A DNA stretch of 64,000 nucleotides from positions 124,001 through 188,000 of the forward strand of contig NZ_LARW01000066.1 in the NCBI RefSeq assembly GCF_000971055.1, in the 5' to 3' direction. The stretch is from Sphingomonas sp. SRS2 (GTDB lineage Bacteria > Pseudomonadota > Alphaproteobacteria > Sphingomonadales > Sphingomonadaceae). Made by a program: the position numbers and the translations under genes. Below are positions 41,929 to 51,566 of this stretch, in pieces (position 1 is the first letter of the stretch; each line of letters opens with the position of its first letter). The notes below the pieces were generated by a model. That model had not been told where the DNA came from. It worked only from the letters and a program-made list of their open reading frames with translations, and ran no database searches.

Positions 41929-43773
41929 TCAGTCCCTAGTTTTGCTCCCGCCCTCTGCCTTGCTGTAGACCGGGATCGACGGCGCGACTGGATCGAGCCG
42001 GACCCATAGCGTCAGCGCCAGCGCCGCCGAGAGCGCGACTCCGGCTATCCAGCGCGGTATGCGGTCCGGCCAGAGCGGGAGCAGCAGCGGCAGCGCCGCG
42101 AACAGCAGGACGATCGTCACGGCGGGCATTTCCGCGCCGATGCCAAGGAAGATGAAATGCGCCTGCGCGAGCAGATGACCAATGCCAACCGCGGCGCAAA
42201 TCGCACTGACGGCAAGTCCGGCGGCCCCGGCTAGGGTCGCCCGCGCCCCGATCGCGATGCTTGCCAGGATCAGCGGCCATTGCAGCAGCGGCCCGGCGGT
42301 GGGCTGCCAGGCCTGGAGCAGCGTTGCGGCGCCGAGCAGCAGCAGCGCCGCGCCCATGCCCCGGTCGTCCTGCGCGGTCGGCAGGAACCAGGCGGCGATC
42401 ATCGCCAGCGCCGCGAGCGCGACCAGCACGGCCAGCGGCCCGCCGGAGAGCAGGCCGGCCCACATCAGCGCCATCGCCGGCGCGACTGCAAGCAGGCGTG
42501 CCTCCTGCCGACGGAACAGCGCGAGCAGCGTCAGTAGCGCCACGACGCCCAGTGCGGCGATCGCTTCGAGCCGGGGCAGGGCGGCAAGCCGGTCATAATA
42601 GTTCGCGCCGCCGCTGCCCGACAGCGCATTGAGCGTGGTCAGCAACAGCGCGCCATGCAGCAGGAGCGCGACTACGACAATCATGCCATTGCCGATCGAC
42701 CGCGGGGTGGGGCGGGTGCGCCACAGCGCTGCGCCGAGCAGCGTGGCCGTGGCAAGTAGCAAGAGCCATCCGGCCCATGCCGGATAAGCGATCGTTACCC
42801 GGCCCATCAGGTCGGCGAATGCCGCGTTGTCGGACCGCCTGGGCAGTTCCGGGGCGAAGGCGAGCGCGGAGGCGAGCGCCAGCGCCTGATCGCCCATGTC
42901 CTGCACCGATGCCGGATCGACCGCCGCCGGAACCGACATCGGCGAGTGATAGGCATAGGCGCGATCGAGTGTCGCCAGGTTGAAGCCCGGCACGCCCTTC
43001 TTCTTGGCGATCGTATAGTCGGTATAATTGGGCATGAGATCGTAGATCAGCACCGACAGCGAATTGGTCGCCGGGCGAGCCACGCGATCGGCGTAGAGGC
43101 GCATCATCGCGCCGTTGCCGGATCCGGTCTCGAACATATTGGCGCGGCCGCCCGCGCCGCGCGCCTCCATGTTGATGATCACGCCGATACGCGCCGCGAG
43201 CGGGTGGGGGCGCTTGCCGAAAAAGGCTTCGGCTCCGTTCAGGCCCAGTTCCTCGCTGTCGGTGAACAGCAGGATCAGGTCGCGCTCGGGCAGGCCCTTT
43301 GCGCGTATTGCGCGGGCGACCTCGATGGCGGCGGCGACGCCCATCGCGTCGTCGGCCGCGCCCGGCGAACCCCAGACGCTGTCGTGATGCGCCATCAGCA
43401 ACACCGCCGGCCTGGTACGGTCGCGGCCCGCGATCACCCCGATCAGGTTGCGGACGGTGATATCTTTCTCCGCGCGACCGCTCCACTTGCCCAGCGCCTT
43501 CAGCGTCTTGGCATCGAGCGGCGTGCGCTGCTCCGAAACCTCGGCGCCCAGCGCATGGAGGCGTCCCAACAGATGAGCGACGCCCTGCGCATTGCCGGGC
43601 GATCCGACTGGACGGGGCCTGCCGCCCAGTGCCTCGATATCGGCGAAGGCGCGCACGGCGGAGAAGGCGGTCGCGGGGGCGTCGACGCCGCGCGCCGCGG
43701 GAGGCTGGATCGCCAAGATCGTCCAGATCAGAGCGGCGGCCAGGGCGGCGACGAGTGCGATCGTCCGATGCAT
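41929..43773 (-). CDS. M28-family zinc peptidase with C-terminal membrane domain
   Basis: The 614-aa protein has an N-terminal membrane anchor (about 5-24), an M28 catalytic domain with the zinc ligands in LMAHHDSVWGSPGAADDAMG (His, Asp), FTDSEELGLNGAEAFF (Glu-Glu), INMEARGAG and AYHSPMS (His), then about eight membrane segments in the last 270 residues. This layout resembles vacuolar-type membrane aminopeptidases. The substrate is unknown. Coupled to dgt by TGATG. Confidence 0.87.
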   Translation of the reverse strand: MHRTIALVAALAAALIWTILAIQPPAARGVDAPATAFSAVRAFADIEALGGRPRPVGSPGNAQGVAHLLGRLHALGAEVSEQRTPLDAKTLKALGKWSGRAEKDITVRNLIGVIAGRDRTRPAVLLMAHHDSVWGSPGAADDAMGVAAAIEVARAIRAKGLPERDLILLFTDSEELGLNGAEAFFGKRPHPLAARIGVIINMEARGAGGRANMFETGSGNGAMMRLYADRVARPATNSLSVLIYDLMPNYTDYTIAKKKGVPGFNLATLDRAYAYHSPMSVPAAVDPASVQDMGDQALALASALAFAPELPRRSDNAAFADLMGRVTIAYPAWAGWLLLLATATLLGAALWRTRPTPRSIGNGMIVVVALLLHGALLLTTLNALSGSGGANYYDRLAALPRLEAIAALGVVALLTLLALFRRQEARLLAVAPAMALMWAGLLSGGPLAVLVALAALAMIAAWFLPTAQDDRGMGAALLLLGAATLLQAWQPTAGPLLQWPLILASIAIGARATLAGAAGLAVSAICAAVGIGHLLAQAHFIFLGIGAEMPAVTIVLLFAALPLLLPLWPDRIPRWIAGVALSAALALTLWVRLDPVAPSIPVYSKAEGGSKTRD

Positions 43774-44936
43774 CAGAAGCCTTCGATCGATATGGGGCCG
43801 ATGAGGTCCCGATAGCGGGACAGGGCGTAACGATCGGTCATTCCAGCGATAAAATCACCGATGTGACGGGTAAGTCCGGGCTCTCCGGCGGGTAAGCTTG
43901 CACGCCAGTTCTCGGGCATCCGTGCTGGATCGCGCTTATAGAGCTCGGCGAGCCCGGCGACGATCACGGCCATGCGTTCGGCGGTCTCGATCTGTTGCGG
44001 ATGATGGTAGAGGTTGGCGTACATGAAACGGGTCAGCGCCTTTTCGCGCGCAGCCATCGCATCGGAGAAACCGATAAGCGGGCGGCCCGCCGCCCGGACT
44101 TCCTCGACCGATCCGGGCGCGGCCTCAGCGAGGCGGCGGCGGCTTTCGGTCAGGAGGTCGTTGACCATGCAGCCGATCTGCTCGCGAACCAGTTCGCCGA
44201 GCAGGCGCGATGTGGGAACATCGGGATAGCGAGCGCGGACCTTGTCCCAGTTCGACTTCACCAACGGGTCGTCGAGCACCTGATCGAGGCTGAGCAGGCC
44301 TGCGCGCACGCCATCGTCGATGTCGTGATTGTCGTAGGCAATGTCGTCGGCGAGCGCGGCGACCTGTGCCTCGGGCCCAGCCCAGCTTTCGAGGTCGAGG
44401 GGCCATTCGGCATCGACCTCCGCCATCGCCCATGTCCGGCGCGTGACCGGGCCATTATGCTTGGCGAGCCCTTCGAGTGTTTCCCAGCTCAGATTGAGCC
44501 CATCATGCACTGGATAGGGGGAGTCGAGCCGCGTCAGCATCCGCAAAGTATGGGCGTTATGATCGAAGCCGCCGACATCGGCCATCGCCGCCTGCAACGC
44601 ATCCTCGCCGGCATGGCCGAAGGGCGGATGGCCGATGTCATGCGCGAGGCAGAGCGCCTCGGTCAGGTCCTCGTTGAGGCCGAGTGCGCGGGCGATCGTG
44701 CGGCCGATCTGCGCGACTTCCAGGCTGTGGGTGAGGCGGACGCGATAATGATCGCCATCGGGGGCGACGAACACCTGCGTCTTGTGCCGCAGCCGCCGGA
44801 AACTGATCGAATGGATGATCCGGTCGCGGTCGCGCTGAAAATCGTCACGCGGGCCGCGCGTCTCGCCGCCGCCCAGATCATGGAACCGGCCGCGGCTGCG
44901 GGCGGGATCGGTGGCATAAGGGGCGAGCGTCGGCAT
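43773..44936 (-). CDS. dgt: Deoxyguanosinetriphosphate triphosphohydrolase-like protein
   Basis: HD-domain enzyme of 387 aa. The HD motif residues are in RVRLTHSLEVAQIGRTIAR (His) and CLAHDIGHPPFGHAGEDAL (HD), with a distal LADDIAYDNHDIDDG (Asp). It hydrolyses dNTPs to nucleoside and triphosphate. Members of this length are often called dGTPase-like type 2. Confidence 0.92.
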   Translation of the reverse strand: MPTLAPYATDPARSRGRFHDLGGGETRGPRDDFQRDRDRIIHSISFRRLRHKTQVFVAPDGDHYRVRLTHSLEVAQIGRTIARALGLNEDLTEALCLAHDIGHPPFGHAGEDALQAAMADVGGFDHNAHTLRMLTRLDSPYPVHDGLNLSWETLEGLAKHNGPVTRRTWAMAEVDAEWPLDLESWAGPEAQVAALADDIAYDNHDIDDGVRAGLLSLDQVLDDPLVKSNWDKVRARYPDVPTSRLLGELVREQIGCMVNDLLTESRRRLAEAAPGSVEEVRAAGRPLIGFSDAMAAREKALTRFMYANLYHHPQQIETAERMAVIVAGLAELYKRDPARMPENWRASLPAGEPGLTRHIGDFIAGMTDRYALSRYRDLIGPISIEGF

Positions 44937-45003
44937 CGGCGCCGTGATGGCCGAGCGCGATTGTGAAGTCGAGGGCGTAAAATCCTGTGCGTGGGAGCCG
45001 CTT

Positions 45004-45234
45004 CTACTTGCGTTCGTTCTTCGCGCTTTCCGATGCGGGCCTTTCCGCGACCGCCTCGGTGTCGAGCAGGATCACGGGCAATAGCCCGCGCCAGCTGTGG
45101 TCATCGACCGGTATTTCGGGATAGAGCCAATCGACCGGATGCGCGCTGGGCAGCGATGTCTCCACCCGTCCCGTCGAAGCCCCCGCGGGCGCCGCGAGCA
45201 GTCCCATCAATCCGATATATAATCCTGTCCGCAT
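45004..45234 (-). CDS. Small exported protein of unknown function
   Basis: This 76-aa ORF begins with a signal-peptide-like segment (MRTGLYIGLMGLLAAPAGAS) and continues with an acidic, Pro-rich stretch without known motif. It lies between dgt and the TPR-SPOR gene on the same strand, with 49-68 bp gaps on each side. Coding is likely from the signal peptide but not proven. Confidence 0.45.
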   Translation of the reverse strand: MRTGLYIGLMGLLAAPAGASTGRVETSLPSAHPVDWLYPEIPVDDHSWRGLLPVILLDTEAVAERPASESAKNERK

Positions 45235-45283
45235 ACCAACCCCCGCGTCGAGGCTAACATGACAAATAGATATTAATAAAGCG

Positions 45284-46687
45284 TCAGTTGACCCGCTCGA
45301 CCTTCTGCCCGGCCGATGTCGTCACCGGGAAGCAGCTGAAGCCCGCCGCACGGGCCTCGTTGACATAATCCTGCGCCGCGTCGGCGCTCGGGAAGGGGCC
45401 GATCATCAGCCGGTTGGTCGACCTGTAGGGTGTCGTCCACGCCGTCTTTCCGGCGAGTTGCTTGCCGAAGCGCGACTTCTGCTTGTCCCACTCCTTATCG
45501 AGGTCGGGCTTGTAGGCGCCGCTGGCGATCTGCACCCAATGGCGCGACGGATTGCCCTGCTTAGCTTTGGCGTCTTCCTTGGCCTTGGCCTTCTTCTCGG
45601 CGGCTGCCTTTTCGGCGGCAGCTTTCTTCTGGGCGGCGCGGCGGTCCTCGGCGAGGCTGCGGGCATCGCTGGCGCGCTGCTCGGCCTCGCTCGTCGCGCC
45701 ATCGCCGCGCGCATCGCTGTTCGGCGCCACCGAGCCGGCCTTGGCGGTCGGGGCCTCGACCGTCTTCATCACCAGCCGACCGGTGCTGTCGAACACCGGC
45801 TTGGCGGCTGGCGGCTTCGCGATATTGGGGGCCGGCGCGGCCTTGACCGATGCGACCGGGCTCGACGCCGCCATTTCGAGCGGAACCTTGTCCTCGGGGA
45901 AATGGCCGAAATGAACCGCTGCGGCCTTTTCGGCGGCCTTGAGCGAGGGCAGCCTTTCAAGGAAGGGCTTGAGAGCATCGGCCTGATAGCGCGGTAGCAC
46001 CGCATAGGCGGCGGCCTGCGCGCCGGCCGTGTCGCCGGTCATCGCCAGGACAAAGGCGCGCGCGCGCCATGCCGGGATGTCGCGTTTGCGGAGCAGCGGA
46101 TCGAGGATGGTCAACGCTCCAGCCCGGTCGCCGCTCATCGCCAGCGACAGCGCCAGACGGCGGGTCGCTTCCGCCTCGTTGGGACGGTTGCGCAACAATA
46201 GCGTATATTCGCCCTGCGCCTTGCGATTGTCGCCGCGCAGATCATAGGCAAGGCCCCGGTCGAGCGCGACCTCATAAGGCGCGACGCCCAGATCGGTGGC
46301 ATTGTTGAACAGGCGCAACGCGGCGCGGGGCTGTTCCTTCTGGACCAGCGCCGAGCCCAGCCCGGCCTTCACGCGTCCGTCGCGTGGCGAAATCTTCTCG
46401 GCACGGACGTAGAAATTGATCGCTGCGTCGGCATCGCCGACCGCCAGCGCCGCCGAACCCGCGCCAGCCAGCGCATCGAGATCGCCGGGATCGCGCGCCA
46501 GCACGCGCAGATAACGGGCAAGCGCCTCGGCGGGGTCGCCGCGCGCCATCGCATCGCGCGCCGACGTCATTGGATCGAGAATCAGCGGCTCCTCGCCGAG
46601 CTGACCATCCATCTGGGCAGCGGCGGGCATAGCCAAGAGGCTCGTGGTAAGCAGCGCGAGGGCGCTGACGCAGTGGAATAATTTCAT
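45284..46687 (-). CDS. Exported TPR protein with C-terminal SPOR domain
   Basis: The 467-aa protein has a signal peptide (MKLFHCVSALALLTTSLLAM), then TPR-like repeats (about 40-240; DALAGAGSAALAVGDADAA, RGLAYDLRGDNRKAQGEY), a Lys/Ala-rich helical linker and a SPOR domain (about 395-467; HWVQIASGAYKP, RLMIGPFPSADAAQDYV). I chose ATG 46687. Proteins of this build bind cell wall at the septum. Adjacent to ftsZ, and separated from it by the terminator at 46757-46788. Confidence 0.83.
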   Translation of the reverse strand: MKLFHCVSALALLTTSLLAMPAAAQMDGQLGEEPLILDPMTSARDAMARGDPAEALARYLRVLARDPGDLDALAGAGSAALAVGDADAAINFYVRAEKISPRDGRVKAGLGSALVQKEQPRAALRLFNNATDLGVAPYEVALDRGLAYDLRGDNRKAQGEYTLLLRNRPNEAEATRRLALSLAMSGDRAGALTILDPLLRKRDIPAWRARAFVLAMTGDTAGAQAAAYAVLPRYQADALKPFLERLPSLKAAEKAAAVHFGHFPEDKVPLEMAASSPVASVKAAPAPNIAKPPAAKPVFDSTGRLVMKTVEAPTAKAGSVAPNSDARGDGATSEAEQRASDARSLAEDRRAAQKKAAAEKAAAEKKAKAKEDAKAKQGNPSRHWVQIASGAYKPDLDKEWDKQKSRFGKQLAGKTAWTTPYRSTNRLMIGPFPSADAAQDYVNEARAAGFSCFPVTTSAGQKVERVN

Positions 46688-46756
46688 AGGCACATCGCTT
46701 ACAGACATTTGCTGTGTCGTCCGCAAGAGATGAATATCGCCCGAACGGTAAGACGA

Positions 46757-46788
46757 GGCCCGGCCGCGCTGTTCGGCGGCCGGGCCTG
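46757..46788 (-). terminator. Terminator after ftsZ
   Basis: A perfect 12-bp stem (AGGCCCGGCCGC and its complement, loop of 8 nt) 5 bp after the ftsZ stop at 46793. The stem is followed on the minus strand by CGTCTTACC, a weak T run. It ends the dcw cluster. Confidence 0.75.
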
Positions 46789-46792
46789 ATCG

Positions 46793-48280
46793 TTACTGGT
46801 TGCTCTGACGATTCAGGAAGCGCGGGATATCGGCGGAGTCCGCCGCACCGTCTTCAGGCTCGACCTGCGCCTTGGCAGCGCCACGGGCGATGTTGGACAT
46901 ACGCTCGAACAGGGTCGCGCCCGCAGTGGACGGACGGCGCGCCGGCTCGGCATCGGCGACCCAGCGGCGGCTGCCTTGGGCGTCGTCGTCGCCGCCGGCG
47001 CCGGCTTCGGGCGTCTCAGCAGCCGGGGTCGGCATCGCCGCCTCGGGCTGAAGCAGCAGCTCATCGTTGAACAAATTGGTCAGCTCGAGCGGCTCGGCCG
47101 GAGCTTCGGGCGCTTCGAGGACGATGCGCTCCTCAGCCGGAACCTCGACGCTGGGCTCGATCGTCGGCGCGGTCAGCGGCGCCGCAACTGCTTCGGAGGC
47201 TTCGATTGCTTCGGGCGCAGGCGCTTGCGGCACCACGACCGACGGCTTGTCGTCGCGCACCGGGGTGCGCGGCGGGAAGCTGAAGCTCTTGGCGGGCTCG
47301 GGCATCGTCGCGGCGTCGACCTCGATGCCGGTGGCGACCACCGACACGCGGATCTTGCCTTCCAGCTCGTTGTTGAACGCCGAACCCCAGATGATGTTCG
47401 CGTCCTGATCGACCAGCTGGCGGATGTGGTTCGCGGCCTCGTCGACCTCCAACAGGCGCATATCCTCGCCGCCGGTGATCGAGACGATGACGCCCTTGGC
47501 GCCGTTCAGGCTGACGCCATCGAGCAGCGGGTTAGCGATCGCCTTCTCGGCGGCTTCGATCGCGCGGTTGTCGCCGCTCGCTTCGCCGGTGCCCATCATC
47601 GCCTTGCCCATCTCGCTCATCACCGAACGGACGTCGGCGAAGTCGAGGTTGATCAGGCCCGGCATGACCATCAGGTCGGTGATGCCGCGCACGCCCTGCT
47701 GCAGCACCTGGTCGGCCATCTGGAACGCTTCCTTGAAGGTCGTGTTCGGGTTGGCGATCAGGAACAGGTTCTGGTTAGGGATGACGATCAGGGTGTCGAC
47801 GTGCTTCTGGAGCTCCTCGATGCCGGCATCGGCCGAGCGCATGCGGCGATTGCCTTCGAAGCTGAACGGCTTGGTGACGACACCGACGGTCAGAATGCCG
47901 CGGTCACGCGCCGCCTTGGCGATGACCGGCGCGGCGCCGGTTCCGGTGCCGCCGCCCATGCCGGCCGCGATGAAGCACATATGCGATCCGTCGAGCGCCT
48001 TCTCGACCATCTCCATGGTCTCTTCGGCGGCGGCGCGTCCTATTTCGGGACGACTTCCGGCGCCCAGGCCCTGGGTGATCTTCAGTCCGAGCTGGATCCG
48101 GCGCTCCGCAGGGGAGGCGTTGAGCGCCTGCGCGTCGGTATTGGCGACGATGAAGTCGACGCCCTGCACTTCGGCGGCGATCATGTTGGCGACCGCGTTT
48201 CCGCCCGCGCCGCCCACGCCGATCACGGCAATCCGGGGTTTCAGCTCGTCAACCTGCGGCCGCATGAACTCGATCGTCAT
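46793..48280 (-). CDS. ftsZ: Cell division protein FtsZ
   Basis: Tubulin-like GTPase that forms the Z ring. The 495-aa protein begins [20 protein letters not shown] and has the [11 protein letters not shown] loop, the signature [13 protein letters not shown] and NTDAQAL. A long Ala/Pro/Glu-rich linker (about 320-480) leads to the C-terminal FtsA-binding peptide DIPRFLNRQ. Start at ATG 48280 with AAGGAGAAAATCT upstream. It is last in the cluster, after a 139-bp gap with GANTC sites. Confidence 0.97.
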   Translation of the reverse strand: MTIEFMRPQVDELKPRIAVIGVGGAGGNAVANMIAAEVQGVDFIVANTDAQALNASPAERRIQLGLKITQGLGAGSRPEIGRAAAEETMEMVEKALDGSHMCFIAAGMGGGTGTGAAPVIAKAARDRGILTVGVVTKPFSFEGNRRMRSADAGIEELQKHVDTLIVIPNQNLFLIANPNTTFKEAFQMADQVLQQGVRGITDLMVMPGLINLDFADVRSVMSEMGKAMMGTGEASGDNRAIEAAEKAIANPLLDGVSLNGAKGVIVSITGGEDMRLLEVDEAANHIRQLVDQDANIIWGSAFNNELEGKIRVSVVATGIEVDAATMPEPAKSFSFPPRTPVRDDKPSVVVPQAPAPEAIEASEAVAAPLTAPTIEPSVEVPAEERIVLEAPEAPAEPLELTNLFNDELLLQPEAAMPTPAAETPEAGAGGDDDAQGSRRWVADAEPARRPSTAGATLFERMSNIARGAAKAQVEPEDGAADSADIPRFLNRQSNQ

Positions 48281-48326
48281 AGATTTTCTCCTTGGCGGCC
48301 CTGCCCGCTGAAGCACGTCATCAGGT

Positions 48327-48355
48327 GAATCTTGCCAGACGCGATTCGGTGAATC
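48327..48355. promoter_or_regulatory. Cluster of three GANTC sites upstream of ftsZ
   Basis: GAATC (48327-48331), GATTC (48343-48347) and GAATC (48351-48355) lie within 29 bp of the ftsA-ftsZ gap. Two of them form a small inverted repeat. GANTC is the target of the cell-cycle methyltransferase CcrM in alphaproteobacteria, and in Caulobacter ftsZ transcription depends on GANTC methylation. No other gap inspected here has such a cluster. Confidence 0.6.
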
Positions 48356-48419
48356 ACGCGAAAAGTTGCTCTATCCACAGATTTCGAGGTTAACCGGGGT
48401 GAGGCGTGGCAAAGCACGG

Positions 48420-49706
48420 TCAGTAACCGCTCTTCAAAGCGGTCATCAGACGCGACATCAGTCCGTTCGCCTGAGCGCGATGCACCGTCTGCTCCGCTGC
48501 GAAGGGGCGCAGATCCGCCGGGTTCGTCGCGGCGACCTGCGCCAGGCCGACCAGCGTGGCGAAACCGGGTCCGCTATGCGCGTCGGGCAACCCCCTCATA
48601 TGGCGTGGCCGGCCGATCCGCACGCTGCGGCCGAGCACGCCCTGCGCATAATCGGCGATGCCGCGCAGCTCCGCGCCACCGCCGGTCAACACGACCTGAC
48701 GTCCCACCGGGCCGACATAGCCGAGTTCGGTCAGCGCCTTGGCGACGGCGTCCATCCAATGGTCGAGCCGCAGGCGGATCACCTGGATCAGCTGCGCACG
48801 GCTGATGCGCGGCGGCTCGGCGCCATCGGCTACTTCCTCGGGCGAGCCGATCTCAAGCATCTCATGATTGTCGCGCGGGCTGTTCTGCGCCGATCCGTGG
48901 ACGCATTTCAGCCGCTCGGCCTGCGCGCGGCGGATGTTGAACGCCGAGGCGATATCGTCGGTGATGTCGGCGCAACCCATTGGGAGCGAGGTCAGCCCGA
49001 CGAGCAGCCCGCCCGCGAACAGCGAGACATTGGTGACGCCCGCGCCCATCTCGACCAGCGCGATGCCCATCTCGCGGTCTTCCTCGGTAAGGCACGACAC
49101 CCCGGTGGCGATCGGCGAGGCGACGATCGAGCGGACGCCAAGATGCGCCGAGCGGACGCACAAGGCGAGGTTGCGGACCGGCGATGGCTCGGCCGCGATG
49201 ACGTGGATCTCGACGCCGAGCTTGTCGGCATGGAGACCAAGCGGGTTCTTCACCCCATTGAGCCCGTCGAGCGTGTAGAGTGTGGGCTGGGCGTGCAGCA
49301 CCATCCGGCCATCGGGATTGAGCGAGCGCCTGCCCTGACGCAGCAGCTCGTCGATGTCGCTCTGCTCGATCTGCACACCGCCGAGGTCGACCTCGACCTG
49401 CGCCACGTCGCTGACCAGGCCGCCCGCCGAGAAGCTGACCCAGACATGGTCGATATTGGTCCGCGCGATCGTCTCGGCCTGCTCGACCGCTTCGCGGATC
49501 GCCGCCTCGGTCGCCTCCATGTCGGCGATATAGCCACGGCGGACACCCCGGCTCTCGCGCTGGCCGGAGCCGAGCACCTCGAGTTCGCCGGCCTCGTCGG
49601 CACGGGCGATCAGCGCCGAAATCTTCGACGACCCGATATCGATGGCTGTGATCAGACCATCGTTACGCGACTGCGGTGATGCCACGGCTTTTCCCCACAA
49701 GCTCAT
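48420..49706 (-). CDS. ftsA: Cell division protein FtsA
   Basis: Actin-like ATPase that tethers FtsZ to the membrane, 428 aa. It contains ITAIDIGSSKISALIA (phosphate 1), the SHS2-domain region and QVVLTGGGAELRGIADYA (adenosine motif). The C-terminal amphipathic helix (ANGLMSRLMTAL) is present. It is 10 bp after the ftsQ stop. Confidence 0.95.
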   Translation of the reverse strand: MSLWGKAVASPQSRNDGLITAIDIGSSKISALIARADEAGELEVLGSGQRESRGVRRGYIADMEATEAAIREAVEQAETIARTNIDHVWVSFSAGGLVSDVAQVEVDLGGVQIEQSDIDELLRQGRRSLNPDGRMVLHAQPTLYTLDGLNGVKNPLGLHADKLGVEIHVIAAEPSPVRNLALCVRSAHLGVRSIVASPIATGVSCLTEEDREMGIALVEMGAGVTNVSLFAGGLLVGLTSLPMGCADITDDIASAFNIRRAQAERLKCVHGSAQNSPRDNHEMLEIGSPEEVADGAEPPRISRAQLIQVIRLRLDHWMDAVAKALTELGYVGPVGRQVVLTGGGAELRGIADYAQGVLGRSVRIGRPRHMRGLPDAHSGPGFATLVGLAQVAATNPADLRPFAAEQTVHRAQANGLMSRLMTALKSGY

Positions 49707-49716
49707 CGGTCCATCC

Positions 49717-50631
49717 TCATGTCACCGACTTCGCACTCAGCGCCGGAGGCGCTTCTATCTTGCTGCCCGGCTCCCGCGACATGCGGGCGACGATCCGGGT
49801 CGGATCGCGCATGTCGATCGACACCAGCCCCTTGCCCAGCAGCCCCGCGCGGCGATCCTCCAGCGCGAAGAAGGCGAGCGCCTTGGCGGCTTCGTCGTCG
49901 CCTTCGGGCAGCATCAGCTTCTCGCCCGACTGGAAGATGATGTCCCAGCGGCGGCCGCTCTGCCAGCTGGCAGCCGTGACCAGCGGCTTGAGCGACGGCG
50001 CGGTCGACATCAGCGCGGCGAGCTGGCCGGCGCGGCGGTTCGCGCCGGGGCCGACGACCACGGGCAGGTCGGGCATCACACGGTCGTCGACGGGACCGAT
50101 CACGACGCCATCCTTGTCGATCAGCGCCAGACGGTGCTGATACTGCCAGATCGCGGTCGGCACGCGCTCGACGATATCGACCACCAGCGTATCGGGCAGG
50201 CGGCGCGAGACGCGCGCGTCGGAAATCCAGCCCAGCTTCATCAGCTCGGCGCGGGTGCCGTCGAGATCGACCAGCGGCATCGGTTTCGCCTGTTGCCGCA
50301 TGGCAACGTCGTAGACGAAGTCGCGATCGACCTGCTGGCGGTTCAATATCTCGACATTGCGGACCTTGAAGCCGGCATTGCCGATGCCATCGGCGATCAG
50401 CAGGCCGATCATCTGGGGGATCCCCATCGCGATCAGCCCGGCGATGATGGCGACGGTGACGCCGCCGCCCAGCACCCAGTTGCCCGTGCGGCGCAGGGTC
50501 TCGCGGGAGATCGGCAGCTGGTCGATCGCGCTGTCGAGCGTCGAAGGACGCCGCTTGGCGGGCGCGCGGCGCGCGGCGGGCGCTTTCACGCGAGGCCGGC
50601 GGTCCGCGGAACGGGCGCGCGCCACTGTCAT
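49717..50631 (-). CDS. ftsQ: Cell division protein FtsQ
   Basis: Bitopic division protein of 304 aa: Arg-rich cytoplasmic start, one membrane helix (about 50-72, WVLGGGVTVAIIAGLIAMGI), then the POTRA domain (GFKVRNVEILNRQQVDRDFV) and beta domain. It links FtsL/FtsB to the ring. Overlaps ddl by ATGA (50628-50631). Confidence 0.92.
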   Translation of the reverse strand: MTVARARSADRRPRVKAPAARRAPAKRRPSTLDSAIDQLPISRETLRRTGNWVLGGGVTVAIIAGLIAMGIPQMIGLLIADGIGNAGFKVRNVEILNRQQVDRDFVYDVAMRQQAKPMPLVDLDGTRAELMKLGWISDARVSRRLPDTLVVDIVERVPTAIWQYQHRLALIDKDGVVIGPVDDRVMPDLPVVVGPGANRRAGQLAALMSTAPSLKPLVTAASWQSGRRWDIIFQSGEKLMLPEGDDEAAKALAFFALEDRRAGLLGKGLVSIDMRDPTRIVARMSREPGSKIEAPPALSAKSVT

Positions 50632-51566
50632 GACTGCTTCTCCGCCATCGCTTCGTCGATGATCGCCTGGACGAGATCGGCATAGCTCATGCCCACCTGC
50701 CGCGCCTGTTCTGGTACGAGGCTGAGCGGCGTCATCCCGGGCTGGGTATTGACCTCAAGCAGATAGAGCCCGGCCTCGCCCTGTTCGTCGTCCCAGCGGA
50801 AATCGGAGCGCGACGTGCCCTTGCAACCGAGCAGCCGGTGCGCGTCGAGCGCCATCGTCATGCAGGCTTCGGCGATGTCGGCGGGCACGTCGGCGGGGCA
50901 GATATGGGTGGTCAGGCCATCGGTATATTTGGCCTCATAGTCGTAAAAGCCGCTGGTGGGGACCAGCTCGGTCACGCACAGGGCGCGGTCGCCAAGAACC
51001 GCGACGGTCAGCTCGCGGCCCCGGATGAAGGGCTCGGCGAGCAGGGTATCGAAGATCTGCCAGGGGCCATGCGCGTCACGATGAATCGGCGTGCCGTGAT
51101 TGTCACGCTCTTTTACGATCGCGACGCCGACCGAGGATCCCTCATTGACCGGTTTCAGCACATAGGGACGCGGTATCGGGTCGCCTGCATAGAGGCTTTC
51201 GCTGCTGACGATCGTCCCCTGCGGCATGCGGATGCCATGAGGGACGAGCTGCTGCTTGGTCAGCTCCTTGTCGATCGCGATCACCGATGTGGAGAGTCCC
51301 GAATGGGTATAGGTCAGCCCCATCAGGTCCATCATCCCCTGTACCGTGCCGTCCTCGCCGGGGGTGCCGTGGAGGGCGTTGAACACGACATCGGGCCTTG
51401 TCTGGGCCAGCTTCAGCGCGACATCGCGGTCCATGTCGATGCGAGTGACGCGATGGCCCAGGCCTTCGAGCGCGTCGGCGACGCCATTGCCCGAGGTCAG
51501 CGACACGTCGCGTTCGGACGACCAGCCGCCCATCAGCACGGCGACGTGGAGAGTAGCGTGGGTCAT
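50628..51566 (-). CDS. ddl: D-alanine--D-alanine ligase
   Basis: ATP-grasp enzyme of peptidoglycan precursor synthesis, 312 aa. It begins VAVLMGGWSSERDVSLTSG, with LHGTPGEDGTVQGMMDLMGL and RSDFRWDDEQG, YLLEVNTQPGMTPLSLVP. I chose ATG 51566 as it creates the ATGA overlap with murB. The dcw-linked copy is usually named ddlB. Confidence 0.95.
   Translation of the reverse strand: MTHATLHVAVLMGGWSSERDVSLTSGNGVADALEGLGHRVTRIDMDRDVALKLAQTRPDVVFNALHGTPGEDGTVQGMMDLMGLTYTHSGLSTSVIAIDKELTKQQLVPHGIRMPQGTIVSSESLYAGDPIPRPYVLKPVNEGSSVGVAIVKERDNHGTPIHRDAHGPWQIFDTLLAEPFIRGRELTVAVLGDRALCVTELVPTSGFYDYEAKYTDGLTTHICPADVPADIAEACMTMALDAHRLLGCKGTSRSDFRWDDEQGEAGLYLLEVNTQPGMTPLSLVPEQARQVGMSYADLVQAIIDEAMAEKQS

Noticed and set aside
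46976-48328. Long plus-strand ORF (450 aa) opposite ftsZ
   Set aside because: It is the mirror of the ftsZ reading frame in GC-rich DNA, with His/Arg/Asp-rich low-complexity composition and no family motif.
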